Positions 1 to 8,277 of a stretch of DNA of 64,000 nucleotides are shown here, in pieces (the first letter of the stretch is position 1; the number at the start of each line of letters is the position of its first letter). The stretch spans positions 160,841 to 224,840 of the forward strand of contig NZ_NIZW01000014.1 in assembly GCF_002727185.1 (NCBI RefSeq). The letters are read 5' to 3'. Origin of the DNA: Rhodopirellula bahusiensis (GTDB lineage Bacteria > Planctomycetota > Planctomycetia > Pirellulales > Pirellulaceae). The translations under genes and the position numbers were made by a program. The notes below the pieces were generated by a model. That model had not been told where the DNA came from. It saw nothing but the letters and a program-made list of their open reading frames with translations, and ran no database searches.

Positions 1-1
1 A

Positions 2-244
2 ATCGAGGGGCATCAGGCGTACCCGCGGATTCAGGATTTGCCGACGGTGCCCGAGGCGGTTTCGATCATCACCCCGCCCGAGGTGACTCGCAAAGTGGTC
101 GCGGACGCGATCGAAGCGGGCGTGAAGCACCTGTGGATGCAACCCGGTGCGGAGCATGAGGAAGCCAGCCAGGCAGCACGGGAGGCGGGGCTAACCGTGA
201 TCGACGACGGCAGTTGCATCTTGGTGCTGCTCGCTCGCGAATGA
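2..244 (+). CDS. CoA-binding domain protein, C-terminal part (5' truncated by window)
   Basis: An open frame runs from base 2 to the TGA at 242-244, and the true start lies before the window. The readable 80 residues have the second half of a YccU-like CoA-binding Rossmann domain: an IEGHQAYP segment, SIITPPEVT, the HLWMQPGAEHEEA helix region and a C-terminal DDGSCILV strand. Proteins of this family bind CoA in the cytoplasm; their biological role is poorly defined. It converges on the minus-strand gene that ends at 294, with only 49 bases between them. Confidence 0.8.
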   Translation: MEGHQAYPRIQDLPTVPEAVSIITPPEVTRKVVADAIEAGVKHLWMQPGAEHEEASQAAREAGLTVIDDGSCILVLLARE

Positions 245-293
245 GATGCAACGGCCGGTTGACGTCTGGGAGATGGAAACGGAACGTCGCTGG

Positions 294-1703
294 CTATTTC
301 TCGACAGAGTAGCCCGCGTTTTTCCAGGCACTCATGCTGCCGGGCACATTGTGAACTCGCTGGAAACCGTTTCGTTGCAACACGCTCGCAGCGATGCTCG
401 CTCTGTACCCACTGCCGCAATAAACCGCGACGGGCTCGTCTCGGTTCAGGTCCAACTCGCCGTTGACGCCATCTCTCATGTCAGCAACGTAGTGGTGTTT
501 CGCTCCTGAAATTCGATTGGATTCGAACTCGGAAGACGCACGAACGTCGAGGATCTGAAACTCACTCTGGTGTTCGTTCAGATCGTGAACGGTGAGTTGT
601 GGCGTGGTCGACAACGGCAGTCCAGCATTGTCCCAGGCTTTCATACCACCGACGAGATAGCCTTCGAAGCGATGCAATCCGACGACCGCAAAATGCCACG
701 CGACCCAGTCCAATTGGGTTTCGTCATCCACGACGAGCAGGATTGGCCGATCGTAGTCGAGCATGTCGCCGGCCCAGACCGATAGTTCAGGTCGGTCACC
801 CAAGTTGATTGCACCCTCGATGTGGCCTCCACCAAACGCGAGCATTTGACGTGTGTCGACGAGTTGTGCTTGGCCAGTCTGAATGGCTTCTTGGAATGGC
901 TTCGGAGGCAGGCCCGGAACGACGGGGGCGTGACCAATCAGATCGGGACCCTCGGCATTGATCTTCTTCAGAATCGGATAGTGCTGGGGCACCGGCGGGG
1001 CACCCTCGGTGACGAACTTTGCGAACTCGTCGAAGTCTTCGTGCTGCAAGAACGCATTGCTTTTCCGTTCCTGGCCAATGGTCGTCATCGGTCGTTCACC
1101 GATGCTGGCTCCACACGCCGAACCGGCACCATGACATGGGTAAACGATGACGTCATCGGCGAGTTTTAAGTAATAATCACGAAGCGTTGAGAACAGTTGC
1201 TTGGTGAGTTCTTCGGTTTCCTCTTCCCACAGCAAATCCGGACGGCCAGCGGATCCGACGAAGAGCGAGTCACCACTGAGCACACCCCATGGTTCGTTTG
1301 GCGAATCGGAATCAGCCAGCTCGTACGACAAATGTTCGGGGGTGTGACCAGGCGTGTGTCGGGCGGTGATCTTTGTGGATCCGAATTCAAACGAATCTCC
1401 GTCCTTGATTTTTTGAACGTCGAATCCGTAGCTGGCATCGCCTTCGCCGCTCGCGAAAATCTTTGCGTTGCCGACTCTGGACTGCAGTTCGCGCGAACCG
1501 CTCATGAAGTCCGCGTGGATGTGGGTCTCAAAGATGTGCGTGATTGCGACGCCGTGTTGACGGCTGAGACGGACGTAAGTCTCGACGTTGGGTTGTGGGT
1601 CGATGACCGCCGCGGTTCCGGTGCTGTCATCGCCGATCAAGTAGGACAGTTGCGAGATTCCTCCCGTTTGAATGCTCTCAAAAATCATGGTCATCGGACT
1701 CAC
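294..1703 (-). CDS. CstB-like MBL-fold persulfide dioxygenase with two rhodanese domains
   Basis: The 469-residue product has an N-terminal metallo-beta-lactamase fold (about 1-235; THIHADF metal motif, HTPGHTPEH, SGDSLFVG) followed by two rhodanese modules. The first rhodanese (about 255-350) lacks the active cysteine. The second (about 372-465) has a CGSGYRAS loop and should be active. This is the architecture of CstB, which oxidises low-molecular-weight persulfides and makes thiosulfate. The motif reads HADF rather than the HADH of ETHE1. It lies 111 bases downstream of the DUF442 gene with a strong hairpin between, so it may be partly read from the sigma54-like promoter at 2334-2349. A paralogue lies at 44172-45602. 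An internal ATG three codons in is an alternative start. Confidence 0.88.
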   Translation of the reverse strand: MSPMTMIFESIQTGGISQLSYLIGDDSTGTAAVIDPQPNVETYVRLSRQHGVAITHIFETHIHADFMSGSRELQSRVGNAKIFASGEGDASYGFDVQKIKDGDSFEFGSTKITARHTPGHTPEHLSYELADSDSPNEPWGVLSGDSLFVGSAGRPDLLWEEETEELTKQLFSTLRDYYLKLADDVIVYPCHGAGSACGASIGERPMTTIGQERKSNAFLQHEDFDEFAKFVTEGAPPVPQHYPILKKINAEGPDLIGHAPVVPGLPPKPFQEAIQTGQAQLVDTRQMLAFGGGHIEGAINLGDRPELSVWAGDMLDYDRPILLVVDDETQLDWVAWHFAVVGLHRFEGYLVGGMKAWDNAGLPLSTTPQLTVHDLNEHQSEFQILDVRASSEFESNRISGAKHHYVADMRDGVNGELDLNRDEPVAVYCGSGYRASIAASVLQRNGFQRVHNVPGSMSAWKNAGYSVEK

Positions 1704-1738
1704 CTGGATGTCTGGAAAAAAGTGTCAGTGGAATCGGT

Positions 1739-1768
1739 CCAGCGAGGTTCGTCGTGGAACCTCGCTGG
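1739..1768. terminator. Perfect 12-bp hairpin between two minus-strand genes
   Basis: CCAGCGAGGTTC, a 6-base loop, then the exact reverse complement GAACCTCGCTGG. No T tract follows on either strand, so it may be an RNA-processing or partial-terminator hairpin. It separates the DUF442 gene from the CstB-like gene. Confidence 0.5.
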
Positions 1769-1814
1769 GTTCCGTTGCCGCAAATGAGCGACCGCGGTTC
1801 GAGTTCCCAAGGGA

Positions 1815-2276
1815 TTAATTCGCGGCAGCTTGGGTGCGGTTGTTGACGTATTGCTTCACGAATTGTTCCAGCTCGGGTTTGTCGCATTCGAAGCCCATCT
1901 CTTTGGCTTTCTCGAGTGCTTGTTCGCCCGAGATGCCTTGTTCCACCGCGGTGTGCATCATCATCATCGCTCCGGCCCGCTTGCCGCTTTTGCAGTGAGC
2001 AAAGGTCGGTTTCGGCAGAGACTCGTATTGCTCTCGAAACTGATCAACCTTGTTTTCATCCATTCCGTCCATCGAGACCGGGACATGCAAGTACTTCAAT
2101 CCGGTGGATTGGACGAGTTCGCCTTCCGCATCCGGAGACATTGGCTGCTCGTCTTCTCCTTCGGTCCGGAAGTTGATGACGGAGCGAAAACCTTCGTCAG
2201 GCAATGACTTCAGTTCGTCCTGGCTTGGTTGTGGGCCGACGGTGAGTTGATCGTTGAATTTCATTCGGTTTGACAT
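1815..2276 (-). CDS. DUF442 (Blh N-terminal-like) phosphatase-fold protein
   Basis: The 153-residue protein resembles the beta-lactamase-hydrolase-like (TIGR01244/DUF442) family. It has NQLTVGPQPSQDELKSL near the N-terminus, a VINFRTEGEDEQP strand, and the CX4R loop HCKSGKRAG near residues 93-101. These domains have a dual-specificity phosphatase fold and occur next to or fused with persulfide dioxygenase and rhodanese proteins, which matches the CstB-like gene downstream. The sigma54-type promoter at 2334-2349 ends about 58 bases before the start codon. Whether it acts on a phosphate or a sulfane-sulfur substrate cannot be told from sequence. Confidence 0.8.
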   Translation of the reverse strand: MSNRMKFNDQLTVGPQPSQDELKSLPDEGFRSVINFRTEGEDEQPMSPDAEGELVQSTGLKYLHVPVSMDGMDENKVDQFREQYESLPKPTFAHCKSGKRAGAMMMMHTAVEQGISGEQALEKAKEMGFECDKPELEQFVKQYVNNRTQAAAN

Positions 2277-2333
2277 GGGGGACTCCGCTTCTGGTGATGT
2301 GATTCGTTTTAAAAATGGACGTCCCCATCAACG

Positions 2334-2349
2334 AGCAATTGACGTTCCA
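2334..2349 (-). promoter_or_regulatory. Putative sigma54 (-24/-12) promoter for the DUF442 gene
   Basis: The minus strand reads TGGAACGTCAATTGCT. Against TGGCACG-N4-TTGCW the only mismatch is A for C after TGG, and GG and GC have the required 10-base spacing. The expected start is near 2323, 47 bases before the ATG at 2276. Confidence 0.6.
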
Positions 2350-2374
2350 GATCTGTGACAGAGCCGGACAGTGG

Positions 2375-2392
2375 TGTGACAAGTCGCTCACA
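2375..2392. promoter_or_regulatory. Inverted repeat TGTGA-N8-TCACA, candidate activator site
   Basis: A perfect 5-bp inverted repeat with an 8-base centre lies between the divergent sigma54-like promoters at 2334 and 2432. A further TGTGACA half-site lies at 2354-2360. It could be an upstream activating site for the NtrC-type regulator; the assignment rests only on position and on GTGAC half-sites near the other promoters. Confidence 0.4.
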
Positions 2393-2431
2393 TCTGAACC
2401 ATTGATTGGTGAAAAACCGGGTTGTTCGCTT

Positions 2432-2447
2432 TGGCATCAAGATTGCA
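2432..2447 (+). promoter_or_regulatory. Putative sigma54 promoter for the plus-strand Usp gene
   Basis: TGGCATCAAGATTGCA matches TGGCA and TTGCA exactly, with 10 bases between GG and GC. The expected start is near 2458, about 75 bases upstream of the ATG at 2533. Confidence 0.65.
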
Positions 2448-2532
2448 ATTCTGAAGCTGGATCACCGCTGCGAGCGATCAAGCGTTGCTATCCGTCAGTT
2501 GGGATCGCTTTTGAAAACGAGGAGTTGATGTC

Positions 2533-3438
2533 ATGCGCAATGTTTTGCTAGCAGTTGATGGTTCGAGACCATCCGAGGAAGCTGCCAAGTTTCTCGCACG
2601 CTTACCCCATTTCGATCCCGTCGAGCTGACTTTGGTTTCGGTCGTGCATCGAAGATTTGTTCACGCAAGCTATTCGACCAACGAACTGGTCGAAAAAGCG
2701 TATGAGCAGGATTGCTTGACTACACAGGCCAGTCTTCAGCGTATCGCAGGCATATTTGATGGTGCGAACGTTCACGTGAAGACGGAACTGATTGAAGGAG
2801 CGGTCGGTGAATCCATTGTGCAAAAAGCCAAGGACATCAAAGCAGATTTGGTGGTGGTGGGTGCAACCGGGCATTCGCAGATCAGTCGAATGCTACTGGG
2901 CAGTACAAGCGATTTTGTTGCCACGCATGCTCCCTGCAGCGTCTTGGTGGTTCGGTCACAAATGTTGCCTCAGAAATCGGCTCCGCTGAAAGTGTGCTTG
3001 GGCTACGAGGGCACTGGTCCCTGCCAAGCTGCCCTGGAGGAACTGATGGAAAGTCCTTGGCGTGGGCAGACGGAATTGAATGTGGTTCTGGTGGCGAACT
3101 GCTTGAACGAAATGTACGCCGATTCGAAATGCGTGCAGTACTACAAGGACGAGCTGTCCCATGCGAAAGAGCAGCTGGAAGAAGTGTCCGATCACGTGAC
3201 CACTCACTTCTTGGAAGATGTTCACTACGGTGAAGGCATCACCCGATTCGTCGAGTCGCACGACATCAATCTGGTCGTGCTTGGTGAAACACCTCGTTCG
3301 CAGTTCAGCAGGTTCTTGTTGGGAAGTACTTCGCAGTACGTGCTGCGTCATGTGCCATGCAGCGTCTGGATCACTCGCAATCGCATGATTGAAGGCCTGA
3401 AGCGTTCGGAAACAACGTCGGCGGTGCAACGGCAGTGA
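2533..3438 (+). CDS. Tandem universal stress protein (UspA x2)
   Basis: The 301-residue cytoplasmic protein has two Usp domains. The first (about 1-145) starts MRNVLLAVDGSRPSEEA and ends with the ATP-binding-type loop VVGATGHSQISRMLLGSTS. The second (about 150-290) has VLGETPRSQFSRFLLGSTS. G-2X-G-9X-G(S/T)-type loops in both halves suggest nucleotide binding. A GAGGAG ribosome site lies 9-10 bases before the ATG. It is divergent from the DUF442 gene. Two more tandem Usp genes lie at 4263-5210 and 5386-6339. Confidence 0.9.
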   Translation: MRNVLLAVDGSRPSEEAAKFLARLPHFDPVELTLVSVVHRRFVHASYSTNELVEKAYEQDCLTTQASLQRIAGIFDGANVHVKTELIEGAVGESIVQKAKDIKADLVVVGATGHSQISRMLLGSTSDFVATHAPCSVLVVRSQMLPQKSAPLKVCLGYEGTGPCQAALEELMESPWRGQTELNVVLVANCLNEMYADSKCVQYYKDELSHAKEQLEEVSDHVTTHFLEDVHYGEGITRFVESHDINLVVLGETPRSQFSRFLLGSTSQYVLRHVPCSVWITRNRMIEGLKRSETTSAVQRQ

Positions 3439-3471
3439 AAGGAAGCCAGCAGACTGTTGAAGGAACGTTGG

Positions 3472-4266
3472 TCAAACCCAGTTGCTGATCGCTTTGCCAA
3501 TGAAGTACGCGATTGCGGCAGCCGAGCCTCCCAGGGCCAACGTTTCTAGGCCTGAGAACAGCCATGACTGGGCGATGAATCGCGACTTGACTGCTCCCAC
3601 AAGAAAGAATGCCGCGGCAGTCAGGATCGTGCTTTGCAGATAGGTGCCGTGATCCAACGTGTCGCCAACGCCGCCCGTGATCGCGGCGAAAACGAACGGG
3701 AACAAGGGTAGGAATCCAAGGATCAGAAACGCGACAAACGTCGTTGCGGCAGCCACCAACGGCGATTTCGCGGACAGACTCAGTCCAAGTTCGTCGGTCA
3801 ACATCACGCGTACCCAACGCTCTTTGTCTTGGGTAATGATCGTGACCGCTCGTTCCAGATCATCGCCTTCGAATCCCTTGCGATTCATGATCTGGCGAAT
3901 CTCTTCTCTTTCCCCGGATGGATAGGTGTCGATCTCGTGTTCTTCGCGAGCTCGCATCTTTTCAAATTGTTGACGTTCGACTCGCGTGCCCGAGAAGTTG
4001 CTGGCCGCCATGCTGAAGCCGTCGCCCACCAAGTTCGCCAAACCCAGGACGATCACGATCGAAGGTGACAAGCTCGCCCCCGCCACACCGGACACAACGG
4101 CGAACGTTGTGACCGTCCCATCGATGGCACCGTAAACAAAGTCCGGCAGGTAGTCGGGCCTCAGTCCCTCATCAAGACGTCGGCCGATCGCTTCTCGGGT
4201 GTGTTCGGCTGCCAACGTTTTCGAGTCGGGAGCGTCTTCCTTTTTGGCCCGCGTGTCAAAGATCAT
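3472..4266 (-). CDS. VIT1/CCC1-family Fe/Mn transporter
   Basis: The 264-residue membrane protein has the VIT/CCC1 layout. The first helix region is DFVYGAIDGTVTTFAVVSGV, then GLANLVGDGFSMAASNF. A charged cytoplasmic metal-binding-like segment with ERxxFEKMRAREEHEI follows (about 100-150), then three C-terminal helices. The family moves iron or manganese across membranes. Its ATG overlaps the stop of the upstream Usp gene by 4 bases (ATGA), so the two are probably translated together from the sigma54-like promoter at 5293-5308. It converges on the Usp gene ending at 3438. Confidence 0.85.
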   Translation of the reverse strand: MIFDTRAKKEDAPDSKTLAAEHTREAIGRRLDEGLRPDYLPDFVYGAIDGTVTTFAVVSGVAGASLSPSIVIVLGLANLVGDGFSMAASNFSGTRVERQQFEKMRAREEHEIDTYPSGEREEIRQIMNRKGFEGDDLERAVTIITQDKERWVRVMLTDELGLSLSAKSPLVAAATTFVAFLILGFLPLFPFVFAAITGGVGDTLDHGTYLQSTILTAAAFFLVGAVKSRFIAQSWLFSGLETLALGGSAAAIAYFIGKAISNWV

Positions 4267-5210
4267 GTTCCTGCCATCGATTGTTCTGCGATCTGACGAT
4301 GCGCCTTGGCTCGATCTTCTTTGTCGCGAATGATCAGCACGCTGCAGTCCGCATGGCGAAGAACATACCGAGAGGTGCTGCCCAGAAATACGCGAGTGAG
4401 CAGTCCGCTGTCACTGTCACCGGTCACAGCCAAGTCACAGCCATGGCGTCGCGAATATTCGACCAAGGCCTCGCCAACGTGATCGGCTTCGACCAAGTGC
4501 GTTTCGGTATTGAGCCCTAAGTCTTGCAGTTTGGTTTCGAAGTCCAGAATCTGAGCTTGAGCTTGTTCATGCTGCGAATTCCAAATGTCGGAGGCTTGCT
4601 CACGCAGGTCTTGGCGATAGAAGGTGAAGCGATCAAGAATGCGAACCAGGTGAATTTCCACGTTGGGACGCAACTTCAACTCTTTCAACCACGACAACAT
4701 GCGTTCGTCCTCTGGGCGGCCTGACAATGCCACCATGATCTTTTGCAAGTCGAGTTGAACGCTCGCTTCTTTGGGGGCGCGAACCACCAGGGCGCTAGAA
4801 TCGGCATGAGTTGCGACATAGTCGGAAACGCTCCCCAAGAGAACTCGTTCGATGGCGGAGTGGCCGATGGCCCCCAGCACAATCAGGTCGGCGCTGGATT
4901 GTTCCGCGACGTCCAGCAAAGCCGATGTAGGCGGACCGATCGGGACATGAGTGTGCACCGAATGAACGTGATCTTGAGATTCTAAATCGTTCGCCAGATG
5001 CGAGATGGCCTCCCGGTTGCGGTCCGTTTCAATCTCCAGAAACGATCCGAAGTCCAGTGGCATGGACATCGATCCCGTGTCGACCATCATTGGTGGAGCC
5101 ACGACCGAGACGAGGTCAAAGTCGACGGGCTTTCTCAGCGGCAGATGCGATGCAAACTCCACGGCCTGATGTGCATGGGGAGAAGAATCGACGGCCAGTA
5201 AAATTCGCAT
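4263..5210 (-). CDS. Tandem universal stress protein (UspA x2)
   Basis: The start chosen is the ATG at 5210, giving MRILLAVDSSPHAHQAVEF, because the family begins at this strand; an upstream ATG at 5297 would add 29 unrelated residues. The product is about 315 residues with two Usp domains, each ending in a nucleotide-loop motif: LGAIGHSAIERVLLGSVS and TGDSDSGLLTRVFLGSTS. It is first in a two-gene unit with the VIT transporter and has its own sigma54-like promoter upstream. Confidence 0.88.
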   Translation of the reverse strand: MRILLAVDSSPHAHQAVEFASHLPLRKPVDFDLVSVVAPPMMVDTGSMSMPLDFGSFLEIETDRNREAISHLANDLESQDHVHSVHTHVPIGPPTSALLDVAEQSSADLIVLGAIGHSAIERVLLGSVSDYVATHADSSALVVRAPKEASVQLDLQKIMVALSGRPEDERMLSWLKELKLRPNVEIHLVRILDRFTFYRQDLREQASDIWNSQHEQAQAQILDFETKLQDLGLNTETHLVEADHVGEALVEYSRRHGCDLAVTGDSDSGLLTRVFLGSTSRYVLRHADCSVLIIRDKEDRAKAHRQIAEQSMAGT

Positions 5211-5292
5211 CGGACAGTTCCCATCAATGGAGGTTTGGGTCAAAGATGTTGTGCGGGCCGGATGATCCATCCCGCACTGAAATGCACAGGTT

Positions 5293-5308
5293 TGCAACCT
5301 TCAGGCCA
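5293..5308 (-). promoter_or_regulatory. Putative sigma54 promoter for usp-VIT unit
   Basis: The minus strand reads TGGCCTGAAGGTTGCA: TGGC, correct 10-base GG-GC spacing, then TTGCA. The two bases after TGGC deviate from the consensus. The expected start is near 5282, about 72 bases before the ATG at 5210. Confidence 0.55.
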
Positions 5309-5370
5309 AGTCAAATTTCATCGGAATTGGATGGGATGTGTGCCAATGCGGCACGGGTGTCGGACAGGTT

Positions 5371-5389
5371 GTGACGAACTGCACGTCAC
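5371..5389. promoter_or_regulatory. Inverted repeat GTGACG-N7-CGTCAC upstream of the usp-VIT promoter
   Basis: A perfect 6-bp inverted repeat about 63 bases upstream of the -24 element at 5307, overlapping the last codons of the neighbouring Usp gene. The GTGAC half-site also occurs at 2375 and 8072. Candidate activator-binding site. Confidence 0.35.
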
Positions 5390-6339
5390 GAATGCAAGTT
5401 TTTATTTGCGGTGGACGATCGAGTGATCGAGCGTGCAATCAGCACGGATTGGGATGCATGCCGGACGACGAAGCGGCTGACACTCCCCAGCATGACCCGT
5501 TCGATCATCGTGTCGTCCTGATCGCCAACGATGATCAAGTCGCAGTCGTGCGAATCGGCATAGTCGACAATGGTTTGACCGATGTGAGCCGACTCGACGA
5601 GCATCGGCCGCACATGAATGCCGAGAGACTCCAGTTTCGGCCGCGTCGATTCCATCAGCTTCCAAGCCGCTGAGCGGACCTCTTCCATGTAGGCCGAAAT
5701 TTTCTTCAACAGATGCAGTTCGTATTCCGGATGAGTTTCCATCACATGCAGCAGGTGGACTTCACAACCAGGCTGCAACCGCAGCGTTTCAATCCATTCC
5801 GGCAATGAGGCATCCGAAGCAGCATTGCTGATCGCGACGACCACCCGTGTGAAAACACTCTCGGTCGCGTCCGGTGGGGTCTCGGGTGAACGATGAATCA
5901 AGCAAGTGCATGAAGCACGATTGGCGACGTAGTCCGAAGTGCTGCCCAGCATGATCCTCGCGATCGCAGAGTGGCCAACTGAACCAAGGACGATCCAGTC
6001 GGCACCTTGAGTCTCGGCCAGTTGCAGTAACTCTCGCCCAGGATGTCCTTGGGCGACGACCGTTTCGCAAGCCGAAAAACGGGAGCCAAGTTCATCGGCC
6101 AGTGCTTGCAGGCGTCTTTGTTCCGCTTCCATTCGTGAATCGAAGACTTCCTGCGGAATCCACGGCAAATCTGTGTCATCGACACGGTAGAGCGGCGGTT
6201 CCGAGACGACTGTTGCCAGTGAGACATTGCAAGATGGAGCAATGGATGACATCGCCAATGCTTCCAACGCATTGCGAGCCGGCGGTGATGGATCCACGCC
6301 AACCAGTGTTGTTAAGTTGCGAGATTGTTGTTCGCTCAT
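5386..6339 (-). CDS. Tandem universal stress protein (UspA x2)
   Basis: The start at 6339 gives [21 protein letters not shown] and makes a 4-base ATGA overlap with the upstream response-regulator gene. A longer frame to 6555 would read through that gene. The product is about 317 residues with two Usp domains, carrying LGSVGHSAIARIMLGSTS and VGDQDDTMIERVMLGSVS loops. It is co-transcribed with the sigma54 activator, which suggests the regulator and this stress protein are made together. Confidence 0.88.
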   Translation of the reverse strand: MSEQQSRNLTTLVGVDPSPPARNALEALAMSSIAPSCNVSLATVVSEPPLYRVDDTDLPWIPQEVFDSRMEAEQRRLQALADELGSRFSACETVVAQGHPGRELLQLAETQGADWIVLGSVGHSAIARIMLGSTSDYVANRASCTCLIHRSPETPPDATESVFTRVVVAISNAASDASLPEWIETLRLQPGCEVHLLHVMETHPEYELHLLKKISAYMEEVRSAAWKLMESTRPKLESLGIHVRPMLVESAHIGQTIVDYADSHDCDLIIVGDQDDTMIERVMLGSVSRFVVRHASQSVLIARSITRSSTANKNLHS

Positions 6340-7793
6340 AACACTTCTTCCGATGGCAAGTTCTGCTCGAAACGTTCCAGCAGGCGATAGAGCTTTCGGC
6401 GATGGATTCCCAAATGCCGAGCTGTCTTGGCTTTGTTTCCTCCAAGCTGCTCCAGAACCTTGAGCACGTGTGCTTTGACGAGGTCGTCGACTTTCAAATT
6501 GCTGTCGCCCAACGCCGGGTCTTGCTCGGCGTCGATCGACGTTCCATTCTCGCAATGATCGATTGCGACGGATTCGCCATTGAGATGCGAGGATTCGGAA
6601 AATTCAGGGGGCAATCGCATCGATGAAAGCGAGTCGTTCGCGTGAACAAGCTCACGTGGCAAATCATCCATCGTGATCACCTGCTGATCGGCCAGGATCG
6701 TGGCACGCTCGATGACGTTGATCAACTGCCGAACGTTGCCGGGCCAGTGGTAGTGAACCATGGTCTCGAGTGTTTCATCATCCAACGACCATCCACGAGG
6801 CAAGAAGTGTTGAAGCAGCAGTTCGATATCGCCTTTGCGTTCTCGAAGCGGAGGCAGATTGAGTGTCAGCACGTTGATCCGGTAGAAGAGATCTTCTCGA
6901 AACCGTCCCGCTTTGACTTCTTCGGTCAGATCACGATTGGTTGCAGCGATCAGTCTGACTTTGACTTTGCGTTCTCGATGGCACCCGATCCTGCGGAGCG
7001 AGCCGTCTTCTAGGACTCGCAGCAATTTCGGTTGCAGCTCCGGCGGCAGTTCTCCGACTTCGTCGATGAACAAGGTTCCACCATCAGCCACTTCGAACAG
7101 TCCGGGTTTATCGGCCGTCGCACCCGTGAACGAACCTTTTTGATGCCCGAACAGTTCGCTTTCGACCAATTGCTGAGGAAGCGCCGCGCAGTTGATCGTC
7201 ACAAATGGCCGGTCCGATAGATCGCTTTGTTGTTGAACCGAGCGTGCCACCACCTCTTTGCCAGTTCCGCTCTCACCTTCAATCAGGACCGGCTTGCGAG
7301 TGGGAGCGACCTTTGAAATCATTCGAGAAAGGTCTTTCATGGCCACGGAATTGCCGACCAATTTGGGGGCAGGACGATTTCGAGTCACGATTGCTTTGAG
7401 CTGTTGGTTTTCCTTTTTGAGTTTCCCTCTTTGACTAGCCAATTGCACGCGATGTTCGAGATCGACCAAGGAGCAAGGCTTGGTCAGGAAATCGCAAGCT
7501 CCCATCTGCATTGCCTGAACGCAGGCTTCGATGGTTCCTTTCCCGGTCAAGAAAACAACCTCCACATCAAACGCTTCTTCCTGAACTCGTTGCATCAATT
7601 CGAGGCCATTCATCCCTGGCATGTCGATGTCGAACACAGCCACATCGAAATCTTCCCGGTCAAGGAAAGTCATCGCCTCGGCTCCACTCGCGGATGATCT
7701 CACCGTGTGCCCCAATCGCTCCATGAACTTCCCACAGCTGCGTCGGTAGTCATCTTCGTCATCGACAAGTAGCAATTTAATGGTCTGACTCAT
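6336..7793 (-). CDS. NtrC-family sigma54-dependent response regulator
   Basis: The 485-residue protein has three parts. A receiver domain (about 5-120) has the phospho-acceptor Asp in [13 protein letters not shown] and the switch Lys in LTKP. A sigma54-interacting AAA+ domain (about 145-385) has Walker A GESGTGKE, a GSFTGA loop (Ser in place of the usual Ala), Walker [13 protein letters not shown] and the arginine-finger region. A Fis-type HTH (about 440-475) has [22 protein letters not shown]. It activates sigma54 promoters after phosphorylation, probably by the kinase at 8278-9750. Its own upstream region carries a sigma54-like element at 7850-7865, suggesting autoregulation. Confidence 0.93.
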   Translation of the reverse strand: MSQTIKLLLVDDEDDYRRSCGKFMERLGHTVRSSASGAEAMTFLDREDFDVAVFDIDMPGMNGLELMQRVQEEAFDVEVVFLTGKGTIEACVQAMQMGACDFLTKPCSLVDLEHRVQLASQRGKLKKENQQLKAIVTRNRPAPKLVGNSVAMKDLSRMISKVAPTRKPVLIEGESGTGKEVVARSVQQQSDLSDRPFVTINCAALPQQLVESELFGHQKGSFTGATADKPGLFEVADGGTLFIDEVGELPPELQPKLLRVLEDGSLRRIGCHRERKVKVRLIAATNRDLTEEVKAGRFREDLFYRINVLTLNLPPLRERKGDIELLLQHFLPRGWSLDDETLETMVHYHWPGNVRQLINVIERATILADQQVITMDDLPRELVHANDSLSSMRLPPEFSESSHLNGESVAIDHCENGTSIDAEQDPALGDSNLKVDDLVKAHVLKVLEQLGGNKAKTARHLGIHRRKLYRLLERFEQNLPSEEVL

Positions 7794-7849
7794 GATGGCT
7801 GCTGGTCGTCTGGAGGTGGATTCGGGATTGAGTTGCCGATGGTGTCTTC

Positions 7850-7865
7850 TGCGATCTTCGTTCCA
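7850..7865 (-). promoter_or_regulatory. Putative sigma54 promoter for the activator-usp unit
   Basis: The minus strand reads TGGAACGAAGATCGCA: correct GG-N10-GC spacing, with A for C after TGG and C for T in the -12 element. It resembles the element at 2334-2349 in its -24 half. The expected start is about 46 bases before the ATG at 7793. Confidence 0.45.
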
Positions 7866-7924
7866 TCGTTTGATGGACGGGAAATCTAGGCAAAACTGCT
7901 TTTTGGCGTGCGAATTGGATCACC

Positions 7925-7942
7925 GTGCGTGCATTATCGCAC
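7925..7942. promoter_or_regulatory. Inverted repeat GTGCG-N8-CGCAC in the regulator/kinase divergent region
   Basis: A perfect 5-bp inverted repeat in the 484-base gap between the divergent activator and sensor-kinase genes, about 60 bases upstream of the 7850-7865 promoter. It has the same N8 geometry as the site at 2375 but different half-sites, so its role is uncertain. Nothing else gene-like is seen in this gap. Confidence 0.25.
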
Positions 7943-8071
7943 AGTCGGAGGTGGCATCGTATCGATGGAGCAAAATGAAGCCGGAATTGTCTTGAGGCGG
8001 GGTTTCGCTGAAGTTCCGGTCGATTTCACCAAGCTTGCGATAACTAACTGCGTGCTGACCCAGATTCTATG

Positions 8072-8088
8072 ACGTGAGATTGTCACGT
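8072..8088. promoter_or_regulatory. Inverted repeat ACGTGA-N5-TCACGT
   Basis: A perfect 6-bp inverted repeat that ends 8 bases before the sigma54-like element at 8097. It contains GTGA/TCAC half-sites like those at 2375 and 5371. Candidate regulator site for the kinase gene. Confidence 0.35.
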
Positions 8089-8096
8089 TCTCAACG

Positions 8097-8111
8097 TGGC
8101 ACATCATTCGC
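8097..8111 (+). promoter_or_regulatory. Putative sigma54 promoter for the hybrid sensor kinase
   Basis: TGGCACATCATTCGC has a perfect TGGCAC -24 half, correct spacing, and one mismatch in the -12 half (TCGC for TTGC). It lies about 165 bases before the ATG at 8278, so a long leader would be needed. Confidence 0.4.
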
Positions 8112-8277
8112 GAAACGTCGGGGTTTCCGGATGTCACGGTCGGCAAATCAATTGCGAGTCAATCAACTCGCTGCATGTTTCAAAAACGTTTGACTGCTTT
8201 GATCAAAAGTTTGTTCGTGTTTGCAAGACGCGACACTGACGTTCGCTTTTTCTCCTCTCTCGTCCTTCAAGACTCTC

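Noticed and set aside
2315..2551. 78-residue plus-strand open frame before the Usp gene
   Set aside because: It runs through the activator-site repeats and the sigma54-like promoter and overlaps the clear Usp start with its GAGGAG site.
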